38,230 bases of DNA, taken from positions 1 through 38,230 of the forward strand of contig JAQYCU010000025.1 of assembly GCA_028724545.1 (NCBI GenBank), written 5' to 3'. Every line of letters starts with the position of its first letter. Positions within the stretch are counted from its first letter, which is position 1. Shown one piece after another: positions 25,364 through 33,256 of the stretch. The translations under genes were made by a program, and so were the position numbers. The notes under the pieces were generated by a model. It ran no database searches and was not told where the DNA came from. It was given only the letters and a program-made list of their open reading frames with translations. The stretch is from a bacterium. GTDB taxonomy: Bacteria; Bacillota; Clostridia; Lachnospirales; Lachnospiraceae.

Positions 25364-25599
25364 ACCAGAAACAACTTCTTATGTATATTACACAAGTCAG
25401 TTTTGCCCTGGACGATACTGTTCTTTTCCTCGACACGCATCCGTGTGACAAGGAAGCACTGGAATATTACCACAAAGTAAAAGAGTTACGGGAAAATGCT
25501 GTCAGACGATACACGGAAGAGTTTGGTCCTCTTACCAAAGATACCAACGAAAGCACCTGCACTTGGGAGTGGGTGCATTCTCCGTGGCCGTGGGAATAA
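25360..25599 (+). CDS. cotJB: Spore coat protein CotJB
   Basis: A 79-residue protein with the CotJB signatures LLMYITQVSFALDDTVLFLDTHP, ALEYYHKVKELR and the tryptophan-rich tail WEWVHSPWPWE. It is assembled with CotJA and CotJC in the inner coat. The start overlaps the cotJA stop by 4 nt, and AAAGGAGG lies just upstream inside cotJA, so the two are coupled. Confidence 0.95.
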   Translation: MNQKQLLMYITQVSFALDDTVLFLDTHPCDKEALEYYHKVKELRENAVRRYTEEFGPLTKDTNESTCTWEWVHSPWPWE

Positions 25600-25656
25600 C
25601 TTTTTTGCTTTTGTTTTGAATAAATGATTTTTTAACTTCTAGAATGGAGGAACAAT

Positions 25657-26262
25657 ATGTGGAATTATGAAAGACGCCTGCAATATCCGGTCAATATTAC
25701 CCGTTGTAACCCGCAGGCTGCACAAATCATCATCAGCCAGTACGGTGGGCCTGACGGAGAAATGGGTGCTTCTATGCGATATCTTTCACAAAGATATTCT
25801 ATGAAAAATAAAACTGTCGTCGGGACTCTGACCGATATCGGCACAGAAGAACTGGCACACCTCGAGATTGTGGCTGCCATCGTGCATCAGCTGACCAGAA
25901 ACCTGACACCGGAGGAAATCAAAGCCTCTGGATTTGACAAATATTATGTAGACCATACGCTTGCCATCTGGCCACAGGCTGCCGGAGGTATCCCGTTTAA
26001 CGCCTGCGAATTTCAATCAAAAGGCGATACCATTACCGATTTGTATGAAGATATGGCTGCCGAGCAGAAAGCACGCACCACCTATGACAATATTTTACGG
26101 CTCATTAAAGACCCGGAAATCTGCGACCCCATCCGTTATTTAAGAGAACGTGAAATCGTACATTTCCAGCGTTTTGGAGAAAGTTTGCGCCGTGTTCAGG
26201 ATGATTTGGACTCCAGAAACTTCTATGCCTTTAACGGGCAGATTGATACCAAAAACTGTTAA
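25657..26262 (+). CDS. cotJC: Spore coat protein CotJC, manganese catalase family
   Basis: A 201-residue ferritin-like protein of the Mn-catalase type. Metal-ligand helices are visible: EEL-x-HLEIV (GTEELAHLEIVAAIVHQL) and AAEQKARTTYDNI with REREIVHFQRFGE, giving the Glu/His set of a di-manganese site. Full-length for CotJC (about 190-200). It may remove peroxide at the developing spore. AATGGAGG precedes the ATG; the gap to cotJB is 57 bp with no terminator, so it is the third gene of the operon, ended by the hairpin at 26409-26453. Confidence 0.95.
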   Translation: MWNYERRLQYPVNITRCNPQAAQIIISQYGGPDGEMGASMRYLSQRYSMKNKTVVGTLTDIGTEELAHLEIVAAIVHQLTRNLTPEEIKASGFDKYYVDHTLAIWPQAAGGIPFNACEFQSKGDTITDLYEDMAAEQKARTTYDNILRLIKDPEICDPIRYLREREIVHFQRFGESLRRVQDDLDSRNFYAFNGQIDTKNC

Positions 26263-26408
26263 CGCACCGTCACAAATGCAATTTGCCGGATAGTGGCAAA
26301 GCAAGGCATCAAACGATTACACCTTGCAAACTATTTTGGAAAAGATGCTACAAAACTTCAATTCCAAATTCTCTTTTTGCTTTTATGCGAAACATTTTTG
26401 CATAAAAA

Positions 26409-26453
26409 ACCTCCTGAGCAGATTTTGGTTATTACCTTGTCTGCTTAGGAGGT
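26409..26453. terminator. Bidirectional terminator between cotJC and the Ig-like gene
   Basis: ACCTCCTGAGCAGA (26409-26422) pairs with TCTGCTTAGGAGGT (26440-26453), 14 bp with one G-T wobble and a 17-nt loop. T-rich tracts occur on both sides (TCTTTT on plus, TTTTTTATG on minus), matching convergent genes. Confidence 0.85.
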
Positions 26454-26487
26454 ATTCTTTTACATCAGGCACGAAAGCCCTCTGTTA

Positions 26488-28632
26488 TTATTCTTCCGAC
26501 TCACTTTCTGTCGGTTCCACATACTTATTTAATGTGACATTTCCACTATAATCGAACAGGAAATAGTAGGTTGTGCCGGCTTTCAGTTCCACATCAATTT
26601 TCGTCGTGGAGTCTGCACTTGCTTCTGAATAATCCAAAGAATTTCTTTCTTCATCATAAACCGACAATTCCTGATAACGGTCACAAGTATACTCATAATA
26701 ACCCGTTTCGGAAGGTGTGAATGTATAATAGTAATCGTTATAGTCGTCATAATAAGGGTCTATCGCTCTTTCTTCCCCTATCGTAAGTGGTGTATCATCA
26801 ACGGAATAATAATCATAGGAGTAACCTGTCTTTGTAGCAGTCAGCGTCACACTCTGGTTTCTACTTACTGTAAACTTTGCTGTAAACTGATATTCTACTT
26901 TTTTCGCAGAAAAGCCAGTTCCTTCCTTCACATAATCCGTATCATCTACCGTATACGTTCCCTTCGGCAGATAAATTACTTCTTCACAATCTGACCCTAT
27001 ATAAGAACCTGTTTTCGAATAAATCTTCACATCAACTTGAGCCATATTTATGTTTGCCGCACTTAATGTAACCTTATACAATGGTAATGTAACATTCAGA
27101 GTACGGGCAGTATTACCCGGATTATAATTAGAAACACCACGGACAACACCAGCTTTTGAAGCTACAATTTCGTATGACTTGGAAGGATATACCACAAGAG
27201 AATAATCTCCTGTCTTGGTTTTTTCTTCTGTATCTTCATAGTATTGTGAATATCCATACAGAGTATCCGAATAATATGCATTATTGGTATCCTCAAAACT
27301 TGCAGCGACCGTCACCCCTTCAATTGGAGTGCCATCTGCAGCCGTCGCTTTTCCACTGATTTTGACACCATTTACAGCAGTAACTGATATTGTGCCGGTA
27401 GCCTTTCTGTTGCTGCTATCCGTTACGGTATATGATACATTGTAATTTCCTGCCGGTATATACTTCTTTGCACCATTTACATATATATAATCAAATCCAA
27501 TATCTCCATCACTGTCAATGAAGATATAATCGCTTTTATTATTATTCAGTGAATATGTATAATCTCCACTGCCACCTACCGTATAGACACTAAAATATTT
27601 CTTACGGTCATCATTTGTCAGAATCGTTCTTCCTTCTGTTTTCGTATAAGCTACAAGCTGTGTAGCACTTCCGATATAGAAATAAATCTTCTGCGTCAGT
27701 GACTTACCCATTTCATCTTTCGCTGTCATAGTAGCTACTTTTCCTCTGGTTACTGCCGTTGGCTTACCTTTGATTCTAACATAATTACTATGTACTTTCG
27801 CAGTCAGTCCTGCCGGCAGACCGGTAACTTTCACACTACTTAAATAACCTTTATAGGACATATTAAAGTAAACTGCTGTATTAATACTATCTCCGGTTTC
27901 ACCACTGATGTATTCGTTTGCCGGAACATTCGTTTTGTAATACAGCGTTTCCTTTACTTTTGCACCATTCAGTGTTGGAATATTTACCCTTACATAATCA
28001 TTATCATTAATTTCATTTGCGTCTTCGCTATAATAATCACCATCATATCTGTCATAATAAATACTGTCATAATCAGTAGACAGTACCAGGTCATAGACAG
28101 TATTATTACTGTTATTCACTCTGGCAACAGATAAGGTACGGTAACATTTCGCATTACTATTTTCTTTCTTTGACAGAGAGAAATTAGAAGCTTTCAGACT
28201 TCTTGCCTTATCCAGTGTCACACGGACTACTTTCGGGTTAATTACCTGTACAGATTTGATATTATAAATCTGTTTTACCGTTACTTTACAGGTAGCTTTC
28301 TTCTTGCCGGAAGTTACCGTAATCGTAGTTGTACCGGCTGCCTTGCCTTTTACAACACCTTTTTTGGTTACAGTTGCTACCTTTTTCTTGCTGGATTTCC
28401 ATTTCAGTGGAGCTTTCTTTGGCTTCACTGTGGCTTTCAGCGTTACTGTTTTGCCTACAGTAATCGTTACTTTCTTTTTCTTGAGTTTTAATGTCTTAGC
28501 CACTACTTTTTTCTTTGTTGCAGTAGTTTTTTTCTTGGCTGCGGCAGTCTTGGTCGTAAATGTTGCGCCAACCCCTGCAGTCAATGCAAAGACTAATAAC
28601 AATAACCCAAATGTTTTTAGTTTCTTTTGCAT
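26488..28632 (-). CDS. Large secreted Ig-like (Big_2) protein
   Basis: A 714-residue exported protein. The signal peptide is residues 1-30 (MQKKLKTFGLLLLVFALTAG, with Ala-rich cleavage near TKTAAA). A Lys/Thr-rich linker leads to a Big_2 bacterial Ig-like domain at about 45-120 (VTITVGKTVTLKATVKPKKA...GKAAGTTTITVTSG). Further beta-sandwich modules follow, including a putative-Ig segment (VTGLPAGLTAKVHSNYVRIKG) and a carboxypeptidase-regulatory-like module (ISGKATAADGTPIEGVTVAA). The C-terminal 100 residues are Tyr/Asp-rich, resembling a PPC-type domain (YYYTFTPSETGYYEYTC). No LPXTG or transmembrane anchor is seen, so it is released or held by wall interactions. The start at 28632 follows GAGGAG; an ATG at 28650 is less likely. 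Role unknown, probably adhesion or surface structure. Confidence 0.88.
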   Translation of the reverse strand: MQKKLKTFGLLLLVFALTAGVGATFTTKTAAAKKKTTATKKKVVAKTLKLKKKKVTITVGKTVTLKATVKPKKAPLKWKSSKKKVATVTKKGVVKGKAAGTTTITVTSGKKKATCKVTVKQIYNIKSVQVINPKVVRVTLDKARSLKASNFSLSKKENSNAKCYRTLSVARVNNSNNTVYDLVLSTDYDSIYYDRYDGDYYSEDANEINDNDYVRVNIPTLNGAKVKETLYYKTNVPANEYISGETGDSINTAVYFNMSYKGYLSSVKVTGLPAGLTAKVHSNYVRIKGKPTAVTRGKVATMTAKDEMGKSLTQKIYFYIGSATQLVAYTKTEGRTILTNDDRKKYFSVYTVGGSGDYTYSLNNNKSDYIFIDSDGDIGFDYIYVNGAKKYIPAGNYNVSYTVTDSSNRKATGTISVTAVNGVKISGKATAADGTPIEGVTVAASFEDTNNAYYSDTLYGYSQYYEDTEEKTKTGDYSLVVYPSKSYEIVASKAGVVRGVSNYNPGNTARTLNVTLPLYKVTLSAANINMAQVDVKIYSKTGSYIGSDCEEVIYLPKGTYTVDDTDYVKEGTGFSAKKVEYQFTAKFTVSRNQSVTLTATKTGYSYDYYSVDDTPLTIGEERAIDPYYDDYNDYYYTFTPSETGYYEYTCDRYQELSVYDEERNSLDYSEASADSTTKIDVELKAGTTYYFLFDYSGNVTLNKYVEPTESESEE

Positions 28633-28655
28633 CTTTTTCACTCCTCTCATATGCT

Positions 28656-28720
28656 CGATGCCTGAGCATAGTTGCCGGCGAAAAGCCGTTGCCTAGTACA
28701 GTTTTTCGTCATTAATAATA
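28656..28720 (-). promoter_or_regulatory. Structured leader of the Ig-like gene
   Basis: On the minus strand GACGAAAA can pair with TTTTCGCC, or alternatively CGGC with GCCG. A second hairpin, ATGCTC-AGGCATC-GAGCAT, lies immediately before the ribosome-binding site. GGCAAC occurs on both sides of the inner hairpin. The mutually exclusive pairings suggest possible regulation, but it matches no riboswitch class I know. Confidence 0.35.
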
Positions 28721-28732
28721 GTAACATTTTTT

Positions 28733-28761
28733 ATTATACCACTGCATCAAGCATATGACAA
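28733..28761 (-). promoter_or_regulatory. Promoter of the Ig-like gene
   Basis: TTGTCA (28761-28756), 17-bp spacer, perfect TATAAT (28738-28733) on the minus strand. The leader is about 95 nt. Confidence 0.8.
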
Positions 28762-28775
28762 GTGCGTTTCGGGGA

Positions 28776-29588
28776 CTAGTGCTCCCGTTCCCATTCTCCA
28801 ATTAATTTGTCTGACATCAGAATATGATTGGTCAGCCAGTCCAGCAGATATGTAATCAAATCTTCCAAGTATTCCTGCTGATTATCATCGATATAATCCA
28901 GTTCGCCTAAATCGATATTAACCAGTTTATCTACAAATGCACTATGTGCTGCTTTCTGCTGTGGAAGTTTCGGATATCCGATTTTTTCCATATATTCTTC
29001 TTCGTCGCTAAAATGCTTCTCTGTGTATTCACGCAGCTCTGTTAAGATTTCGATGATTTTATCATATTTGTCGTGAAGCACCTTTGTCTGAATCAAATCA
29101 TTTGCCTGACGGATAATGTCAAATAACATCTGGTGCTCTTCATCAATCAGAGTAATTCCTGTTCTATATTTGTCCGAAAACGCAAACACATCCGTTTCGC
29201 CTGCTTCCATTTTTCCAATCATCATATCGCTGTGCAAAATGTGATGGAACAGCCAGCGTACCCAGTACTGCATCATTTCTTCCAGTGACTGCACGCTTAC
29301 TGTTTCGTCCACTGAAAAATCACTTACTTTTTTCATAAATGCTGCATGTTCCTTCTTCTGTTTTGGAAGTTCCGGGTCCTGTATACTCTGCATATAACTT
29401 TCTTCGTGTGCAAAATGGGTGTTGGCATATTCCTGCAGATTTGCTTTTAACTGTGTCGCAAACGCAGGCAAATCCAACTCTGGATTCTGAATCTTTTCCA
29501 TTGCATCATTCAACATGGCAACCAGTTTTTCATGTTCCTCATCTATCGTGGAAATCCCCAGTTTATAATCATCTGTATACTCAAACAT
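28776..29588 (-). CDS. Tandem bacteriohemerythrin (two domains)
   Basis: A 270-residue cytoplasmic protein made of two hemerythrin four-helix domains, about 1-130 and 135-265. Each shows the di-iron ligand set: IDEEH; HFAHEE / HFSDEE; KEH / AAH; and HILHSD / HILMSD. In both domains the histidine normally four residues before KEH/AAH is Gln (KQKKEH, QQKAAH). Single-domain bacteriohemerythrins are about 130-150 residues, so this is a duplication. It should bind O2, or sense or scavenge oxygen, in an anaerobe. The start at 29588 follows GAGGAGG; the longer frame upstream to 29675 is leader sequence. It has its own promoter. Confidence 0.92.
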   Translation of the reverse strand: MFEYTDDYKLGISTIDEEHEKLVAMLNDAMEKIQNPELDLPAFATQLKANLQEYANTHFAHEESYMQSIQDPELPKQKKEHAAFMKKVSDFSVDETVSVQSLEEMMQYWVRWLFHHILHSDMMIGKMEAGETDVFAFSDKYRTGITLIDEEHQMLFDIIRQANDLIQTKVLHDKYDKIIEILTELREYTEKHFSDEEEYMEKIGYPKLPQQKAAHSAFVDKLVNIDLGELDYIDDNQQEYLEDLITYLLDWLTNHILMSDKLIGEWEREH

Positions 29589-29674
29589 ATTTTTGCCTCC
29601 TCTTCCTGTCACTTTCTTGACAACTATTTTACGTTTACATTTGTTCTTTCCGTTACTTTTCGCAACCTCTTTCA

Positions 29675-29703
29675 ATTATAATATGTTTATGGTATTTTTT
29701 CAA
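29675..29703 (-). promoter_or_regulatory. Promoter of the hemerythrin gene
   Basis: TTGAAA (29703-29698), 17-bp spacer, perfect TATAAT (29680-29675) on the minus strand, giving a leader of about 80 nt. Confidence 0.78.
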
Positions 29704-29788
29704 ATTTGTACTTTAGGGCTGCACAGGTGTACACGGGTGTACCTATGCTGGCAGGCAATCCAGGTTGTGGTTCCAACTTCTGCCCACC

Positions 29789-29817
29789 TTGAATTTCTGC
29801 AAATGCTGTACTATACT
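29789..29817 (+). promoter_or_regulatory. Probable promoter of the DJ-1 gene
   Basis: TTGAAT (29789-29794), 17-bp spacer, TATACT (29812-29817). The leader would be about 155 nt. Upstream, GGTGTAC occurs twice, 10 bp apart, at about 29725-29741. Confidence 0.6.
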
Positions 29818-29846
29818 ATAAATGCTTGATTTGAACCGGTAACGCT

Positions 29847-29864
29847 TGTCCCAAAATCGGGACA
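29847..29864 (+). promoter_or_regulatory. Inverted repeat downstream of the DJ-1 promoter
   Basis: TGTCCC-AAAATC-GGGACA, a perfect 6-bp inverted repeat with 6-nt centre, lies about 25 bp after the inferred transcription start. Position suits a repressor operator or an RNA hairpin; there is no T-tract, so it is not a terminator. Confidence 0.45.
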
Positions 29865-29981
29865 GGTAGCATAAAAACTTGTAACTGGATTTTAAATAAA
29901 AAATAATTAAAAAAAGATGGTATGTGAAAAATAACGTGACAGTTAATTTTTTGCAGAAGTCTTTCTGAATGGAGGTATATT

Positions 29982-30539
29982 ATGGCTCAAGCACTTATTT
30001 TCTTAGCTCCCGGATATGAAGAAGTGGAGATGTTAACCGTTGTCGATTTATTGCGCCGCAGCAATATTACAATTGATATGGTTTCTATTACGGATTCGCT
30101 GGAAGTAACCAGTTCCCACAATGTAACCGTCAAAGCTGATATCTGCCTTGCAGATGCCGATTTTGACAGTGCACAGATGATTATTCTGCCGGGTGGCATT
30201 CCTGGAACACCAAATCTTTTGGCATGCACTGCCCTGACAGACAAAATCAAGGAATTTGCTGCACAAAAAAAATGGCTCTCTGCCATCTGCGCAGCCCCAA
30301 CCATATATGACAAGTTAGGTCTGTATCAAGGCAAAAAAGCCACATGTTATCCAACATTTGCCGAAGAACTGACGGACGCTGTTTATGTGAAACAGCCTGT
30401 TGTAACAGATGATATTTTCATTACTTCCCGTGGCGCTGGTACCACTATCGAATTTGCTGCTGCCATTGTTGAGCGTTTTGCCGGCAAAGAAGCAGCTACA
30501 GCCGTTTTACAGAAAATCATTTACAATGATACGTATTAA
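29982..30539 (+). CDS. DJ-1/PfpI family protein
   Basis: A 185-residue DJ-1 (ThiJ/PARK7-like) protein. The conserved redox cysteine is C103 in SAICAAP, with the partner Glu in APGYEEVEML. LPGGIPGT and the C-terminal TSRGAGTTIEFAAAIVERFAG are also family hallmarks. Members act as glyoxalase/deglycase-like or oxidative-stress proteins; the precise reaction is uncertain. The ATG follows GGAGG. It is divergent from the hemerythrin gene (a possible shared oxidative-stress theme, inferred) and ends 15 bp from the convergent GH5 gene with only AT-rich sequence between. Confidence 0.92.
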   Translation: MAQALIFLAPGYEEVEMLTVVDLLRRSNITIDMVSITDSLEVTSSHNVTVKADICLADADFDSAQMIILPGGIPGTPNLLACTALTDKIKEFAAQKKWLSAICAAPTIYDKLGLYQGKKATCYPTFAEELTDAVYVKQPVVTDDIFITSRGAGTTIEFAAAIVERFAGKEAATAVLQKIIYNDTY

Positions 30540-30554
30540 AAATAAAAATTCAAA

Positions 30555-31580
30555 TTAAAATTCTATTTTTTCAAGCACATTTTTCATATGTGCATCTGTC
30601 AGGCCATAATTTAATTCTTTATATGTCCACGCTGCTCTGCCTATTCCATAATAGGTAAAAGCTTCGTGGGCTGCCTGATACCACAAAAGTGTGCTCTCTT
30701 CATCTGCATTGTTAATCACACCGTATTCTCCACAATAAAGCAATGCATCTCTCTGCGTTGCAACAGCAACCGGTTCTTCCATCACTTTTTTCAGATATTG
30801 TGCGCCAATCGGCTCCTGACAGCCTTCCAGTCCCTCAAAAGTCATCAGCTCATTTGGCAGGATTTCTGCTGTTTTCTGCCGGTATTCTTCTACCGTATGG
30901 CAAAACGAATAACGGAAATCTGCCGGCATTCCTTCTGTCCAGTATGCCCCCTGATGCGTAAACAAAAGTGGTGCATAACAATGAAAATTATATACAATAT
31001 TTTTATCCTGTGGCTCAGCAAGTGCCTTGACTGCTGCCACATTATTATTCCAGTAACCACCAACCAGTATTTTGGTATCCGGAGCAATCCTGCGAATACG
31101 CGTAATGCACTGGCTGACAATGCTGTTCCATTTTTCGGACACTTCTTTATCGGTTATTTCATTTAGCAGTTCAAATGCTATGCTGTCTTTATATGCTCCA
31201 TAACGTCTTGCAAATTCTTCCCAAAGACAGTAAAACTGCTCCTGATATCTGCTATCCGTGAAAAATCCTTCTTCTTTTTCGTCGGCATCGAAAGAATATC
31301 CCGGCGTTTTATGCAAATCCAGTATCATATTCAAATGATATTTTTCACACCACGAAATTGCCCGTTCCAGATAAAAAAATCCTTCTTCCAGATAGTTTCC
31401 GTCGCTATCTTCTACCAGGTTGTAGTCAATCGGGATTCTCACGTGGTCAATACCCCATTGGGATACCCGTTTGAAATCTTCTTCTGTAATAAAATTCTCA
31501 TAATGCTCTTTTGTATGTCCACATTGTGAGAACCATCCACCAAAATTAATTCCTTTTTGATATCCTTCCCATTTTCGCAT
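30555..31580 (-). CDS. Glycoside hydrolase family 5 enzyme, cytoplasmic
   Basis: A 341-residue GH5 (cellulase-superfamily) barrel. The N-terminus GINFGGWFSQC and HVRIPIDYNLV are typical, with catalytic acid/base Glu in FELLNEI and nucleophile Glu in LYCGEYGV. H/Y residues of the active site (NFHCYAPLLFTHQG) are present. There is no signal peptide, so it acts inside the cell, probably on imported beta-glucan or beta-mannan oligosaccharides; the exact bond specificity cannot be read. The start at 31580 follows GGGAGGG. It lies 66 bp downstream of the transglycosylase gene on the same strand and may be cotranscribed, though the functions do not obviously match. Confidence 0.9.
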   Translation of the reverse strand: MRKWEGYQKGINFGGWFSQCGHTKEHYENFITEEDFKRVSQWGIDHVRIPIDYNLVEDSDGNYLEEGFFYLERAISWCEKYHLNMILDLHKTPGYSFDADEKEEGFFTDSRYQEQFYCLWEEFARRYGAYKDSIAFELLNEITDKEVSEKWNSIVSQCITRIRRIAPDTKILVGGYWNNNVAAVKALAEPQDKNIVYNFHCYAPLLFTHQGAYWTEGMPADFRYSFCHTVEEYRQKTAEILPNELMTFEGLEGCQEPIGAQYLKKVMEEPVAVATQRDALLYCGEYGVINNADEESTLLWYQAAHEAFTYYGIGRAAWTYKELNYGLTDAHMKNVLEKIEF

Positions 31581-31616
31581 AGGACACCCTCCCAAAATTC
31601 AAGACCAATACTATTC

Positions 31617-31649
31617 TCACGCACAAATCAACTTTTCACGCACAAATCA
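31617..31649. repeat. 14-bp direct repeat between GH5 and transglycosylase genes
   Basis: TCACGCACAAATCA occurs at 31617-31630 and 31636-31649 (19-bp period). The second copy overlaps the transglycosylase stop codon, so a small tandem duplication of the gene end seems likely. Confidence 0.65.
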
Positions 31650-32381
31650 TCCCACTGCTGAGGCAGTTTCAAATGCTTCCTTATAACTGAGTACTTTGGA
31701 AACATATGATTTACAATAAGATGGCACTCCACCATTTCTTTTAACAGCACCACTTCCGGCGTTGTAAGCTGCCAGTGCAAGTCTGACATTTCCATTGAAC
31801 TCTTTTAATTTCTGCTTGATGCACTTTGCGCCACCCATAATATTATCTTCCGGGTCATAAGGATTATCCACGCCAAGACTCTTCGCTGTTGCCGGCATCA
31901 GCTGCATAACGCCAATAGCACCTGCGCTGGATACATCCTTTGCATTAAAATTCGACTCGGCTTTTGCAATCGCCTTTAACAGGCTTTCGGATACGCCATA
32001 TCTTTTCGCTGCTTTCTTAAAATAAGCGTCATATTTTGTCTTTTTCATAGAATCCACGGAAGTCGCAGACTTTTTCGTTGCTGACGAAACTTTTTTTGCC
32101 GTATCAGATGCAACATCTTCATATGTTACTTTTTTTCCTGTTGACGGGTCTGTAAAAAGAACCACATCCTCTTCTTTATCGGCATTCGTCACACTGTCGG
32201 TATTGCTGGCAGTGTCTTTATCTTCCGTTTTGGAATCTTCTGTTTTTTTACTTTCTGACTCTTCTGAGGTCTTATTATTGCGCAACATATCTTCAAAACT
32301 GGTAATCGTTGTTTCTCTTTGAACTCCATCACTATACTGTTGCAAAGGCTGAATGTTGAGATATGATACATTCCGAATCAC
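31647..32381 (-). CDS. Lytic transglycosylase (SLT domain)
   Basis: A 244-residue protein with a C-terminal SLT/goose-lysozyme-like domain (about 115-235): catalytic Glu in IAKAESNF (about 142), GAIGVMQLMPATA, and LALAAYNAGSGAVKRNGG. It would cleave peptidoglycan to 1,6-anhydromuropeptides. The N-terminal 110 residues are a charged, Ser/Thr/Lys/Asp-rich linker. No signal peptide or membrane segment is seen, so export must use another route (for example a flagellar or other apparatus) or the start lies elsewhere. The start is GTG at 32381 with AGGAGG seven bases upstream. It is the second gene after the basic 111-residue protein. Confidence 0.9.
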   Translation of the reverse strand: MIRNVSYLNIQPLQQYSDGVQRETTITSFEDMLRNNKTSEESESKKTEDSKTEDKDTASNTDSVTNADKEEDVVLFTDPSTGKKVTYEDVASDTAKKVSSATKKSATSVDSMKKTKYDAYFKKAAKRYGVSESLLKAIAKAESNFNAKDVSSAGAIGVMQLMPATAKSLGVDNPYDPEDNIMGGAKCIKQKLKEFNGNVRLALAAYNAGSGAVKRNGGVPSYCKSYVSKVLSYKEAFETASAVG

Positions 32382-32399
32382 GGTAAGACCTCCTTTCTG

Positions 32400-32439
32400 T
32401 TGCTCATTTCTTCTAGATATTTATTGCTCATTTCTTCTA
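32400..32439. repeat. 16-bp direct repeat upstream of the transglycosylase
   Basis: TTGCTCATTTCTTCTA occurs at 32400-32415 and 32424-32439 (24-bp period), between the 111-residue gene and the transglycosylase ribosome-binding site. A third, partial TTGCTGAA follows at 32454. Confidence 0.6.
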
Positions 32440-32450
32440 TTTTTCTCTAA

Positions 32451-32786
32451 TTATTGCTGAAATAAGTTATTTATTGTAATATCTTTTGATACATTCTGTA
32501 CTGTTTTGCTATGTACTTCAGGCTCTGTCTTTCTGCAGGAAAGTGGCTTTACCGAAACTGCTGCCGTTGTTGTGGCAGAACTCACGGATGCTTTCTGAAC
32601 GGCTCTGCTGTTACTGCCATCCTGTAGTACCACCTGCGAAACACTGGCTTTCGATACGGTTCTGGCATGCTTCGTGCCATCCTCTGTCTTTCCCCTGCCT
32701 GGAGATTTTGTTTTGGCTTTTACCGGCTTTGAGCAGGATGCCTTTTTGCAATATGTCACTTTTGCCTGCTGCCCTTTACGAATCAT
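32451..32786 (-). CDS. Basic hypothetical protein, 111 aa
   Basis: Not recognised. The protein is Lys/Ser/Thr/Val-rich and strongly basic, with four cysteines (CKKASCSK near the N-terminus, SCRK near residue 87) and VSKASVSQ / VQKASVSS as an internal near-repeat. No signal peptide or membrane helix; probably disordered. The ATG at 32786 has AGGAGG eight bases upstream; the in-frame GTG at 32795 overlaps that site. A good promoter lies 75 bp upstream, and a GGA-loop hairpin sits in the leader. It is the first gene of a likely operon with the lytic transglycosylase, so a role in the same wall or appendage process is possible. Confidence 0.65.
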   Translation of the reverse strand: MIRKGQQAKVTYCKKASCSKPVKAKTKSPGRGKTEDGTKHARTVSKASVSQVVLQDGSNSRAVQKASVSSATTTAAVSVKPLSCRKTEPEVHSKTVQNVSKDITINNLFQQ

Positions 32787-32807
32787 AAGAGCCACCTCCT
32801 AAACCAT

Positions 32808-32827
32808 ACGGCATTTCCTGTTGCCGT
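32808..32827 (-). promoter_or_regulatory. Leader hairpin with ACAGGA loop, CsrA-site-like
   Basis: On the minus strand ACGGCA and TGCCGT form a 6-bp stem with loop ACAGGAAA. The exposed ACAGGA resembles the CsrA/RsmA binding element, and a second GGA is in the ribosome-binding site (AGGAGG) about 15 nt downstream, the usual two-site arrangement for CsrA repression. Confidence 0.4.
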
Positions 32828-32859
32828 CTTCCCCAAAATGCAAACCTGTCTGACTATAT

Positions 32860-32888
32860 ATTTTACATTAAATGTAGAAAATGTGCAA
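32860..32888 (-). promoter_or_regulatory. Promoter of the 111-aa protein / transglycosylase operon
   Basis: TTGCAC (32888-32883), 17-bp spacer, TAAAAT (32865-32860) on the minus strand. Just upstream lies a perfect 9-bp hairpin (AAAGTTTTG-TAG-CAAAACTTT, 32907-32927). Confidence 0.6.
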
Positions 32889-32935
32889 TTGCTATTTTGT
32901 GATGAAAAAGTTTTGTAGCAAAACTTTAAGGGGCA

Positions 32936-33092
32936 TGTGATAAAACAGGTTTCCTGCAGCAGCACGCTCTCGCTTGGAAAAAAGCACAATGGATGCATAA
33001 ATGGGCATACTACGCCCATTAAGCACCAGTGCTTTTTTAACAGCTGCTTTTAGGAAACTCTGTTTTTATCACAGCCCATTTACAAACTGGCT
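32936..33092 (-). repeat. Large-hairpin element, copy A (inverted orientation)
   Basis: Terminal inverted repeats TGTGATAAAACAG (32936) and CTGTTTTTATCACA (ending 33073) open a long nested stem including GTTTCCT/AGGAAAC, GCAGC/GCTGC and AAAAAAGCAC/GTGCTTTTTT. The apex is a small hairpin AATGGGC-ATACTAC-GCCCATT (33000-33020). The 11-mer CACGCTCTCGC (32963-32973) lies in an unpaired bulge. The flank to 33092 ends in ACAAACTGGCT. It is closely similar, in reverse orientation, to copy B at 34718-34897 except at the apex. No ORF is present. This covers part of the 760-bp gap before the sirtuin gene. Confidence 0.8.
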
Positions 33093-33256
33093 ATTGTGCA
33101 AAAACTTTCTCTGCAAGTGTTGTTCTGTATAAGCCAAGAGTTTACTAATTGATAACTCTCAAAATTTTCTCAGGAATTACTTTTAACCCGAGTTTTACAA
33201 ATCAATTGCTCTGCAAAACCTCACAAAGACTTTCATATAAGCCACAACCTGAATTA

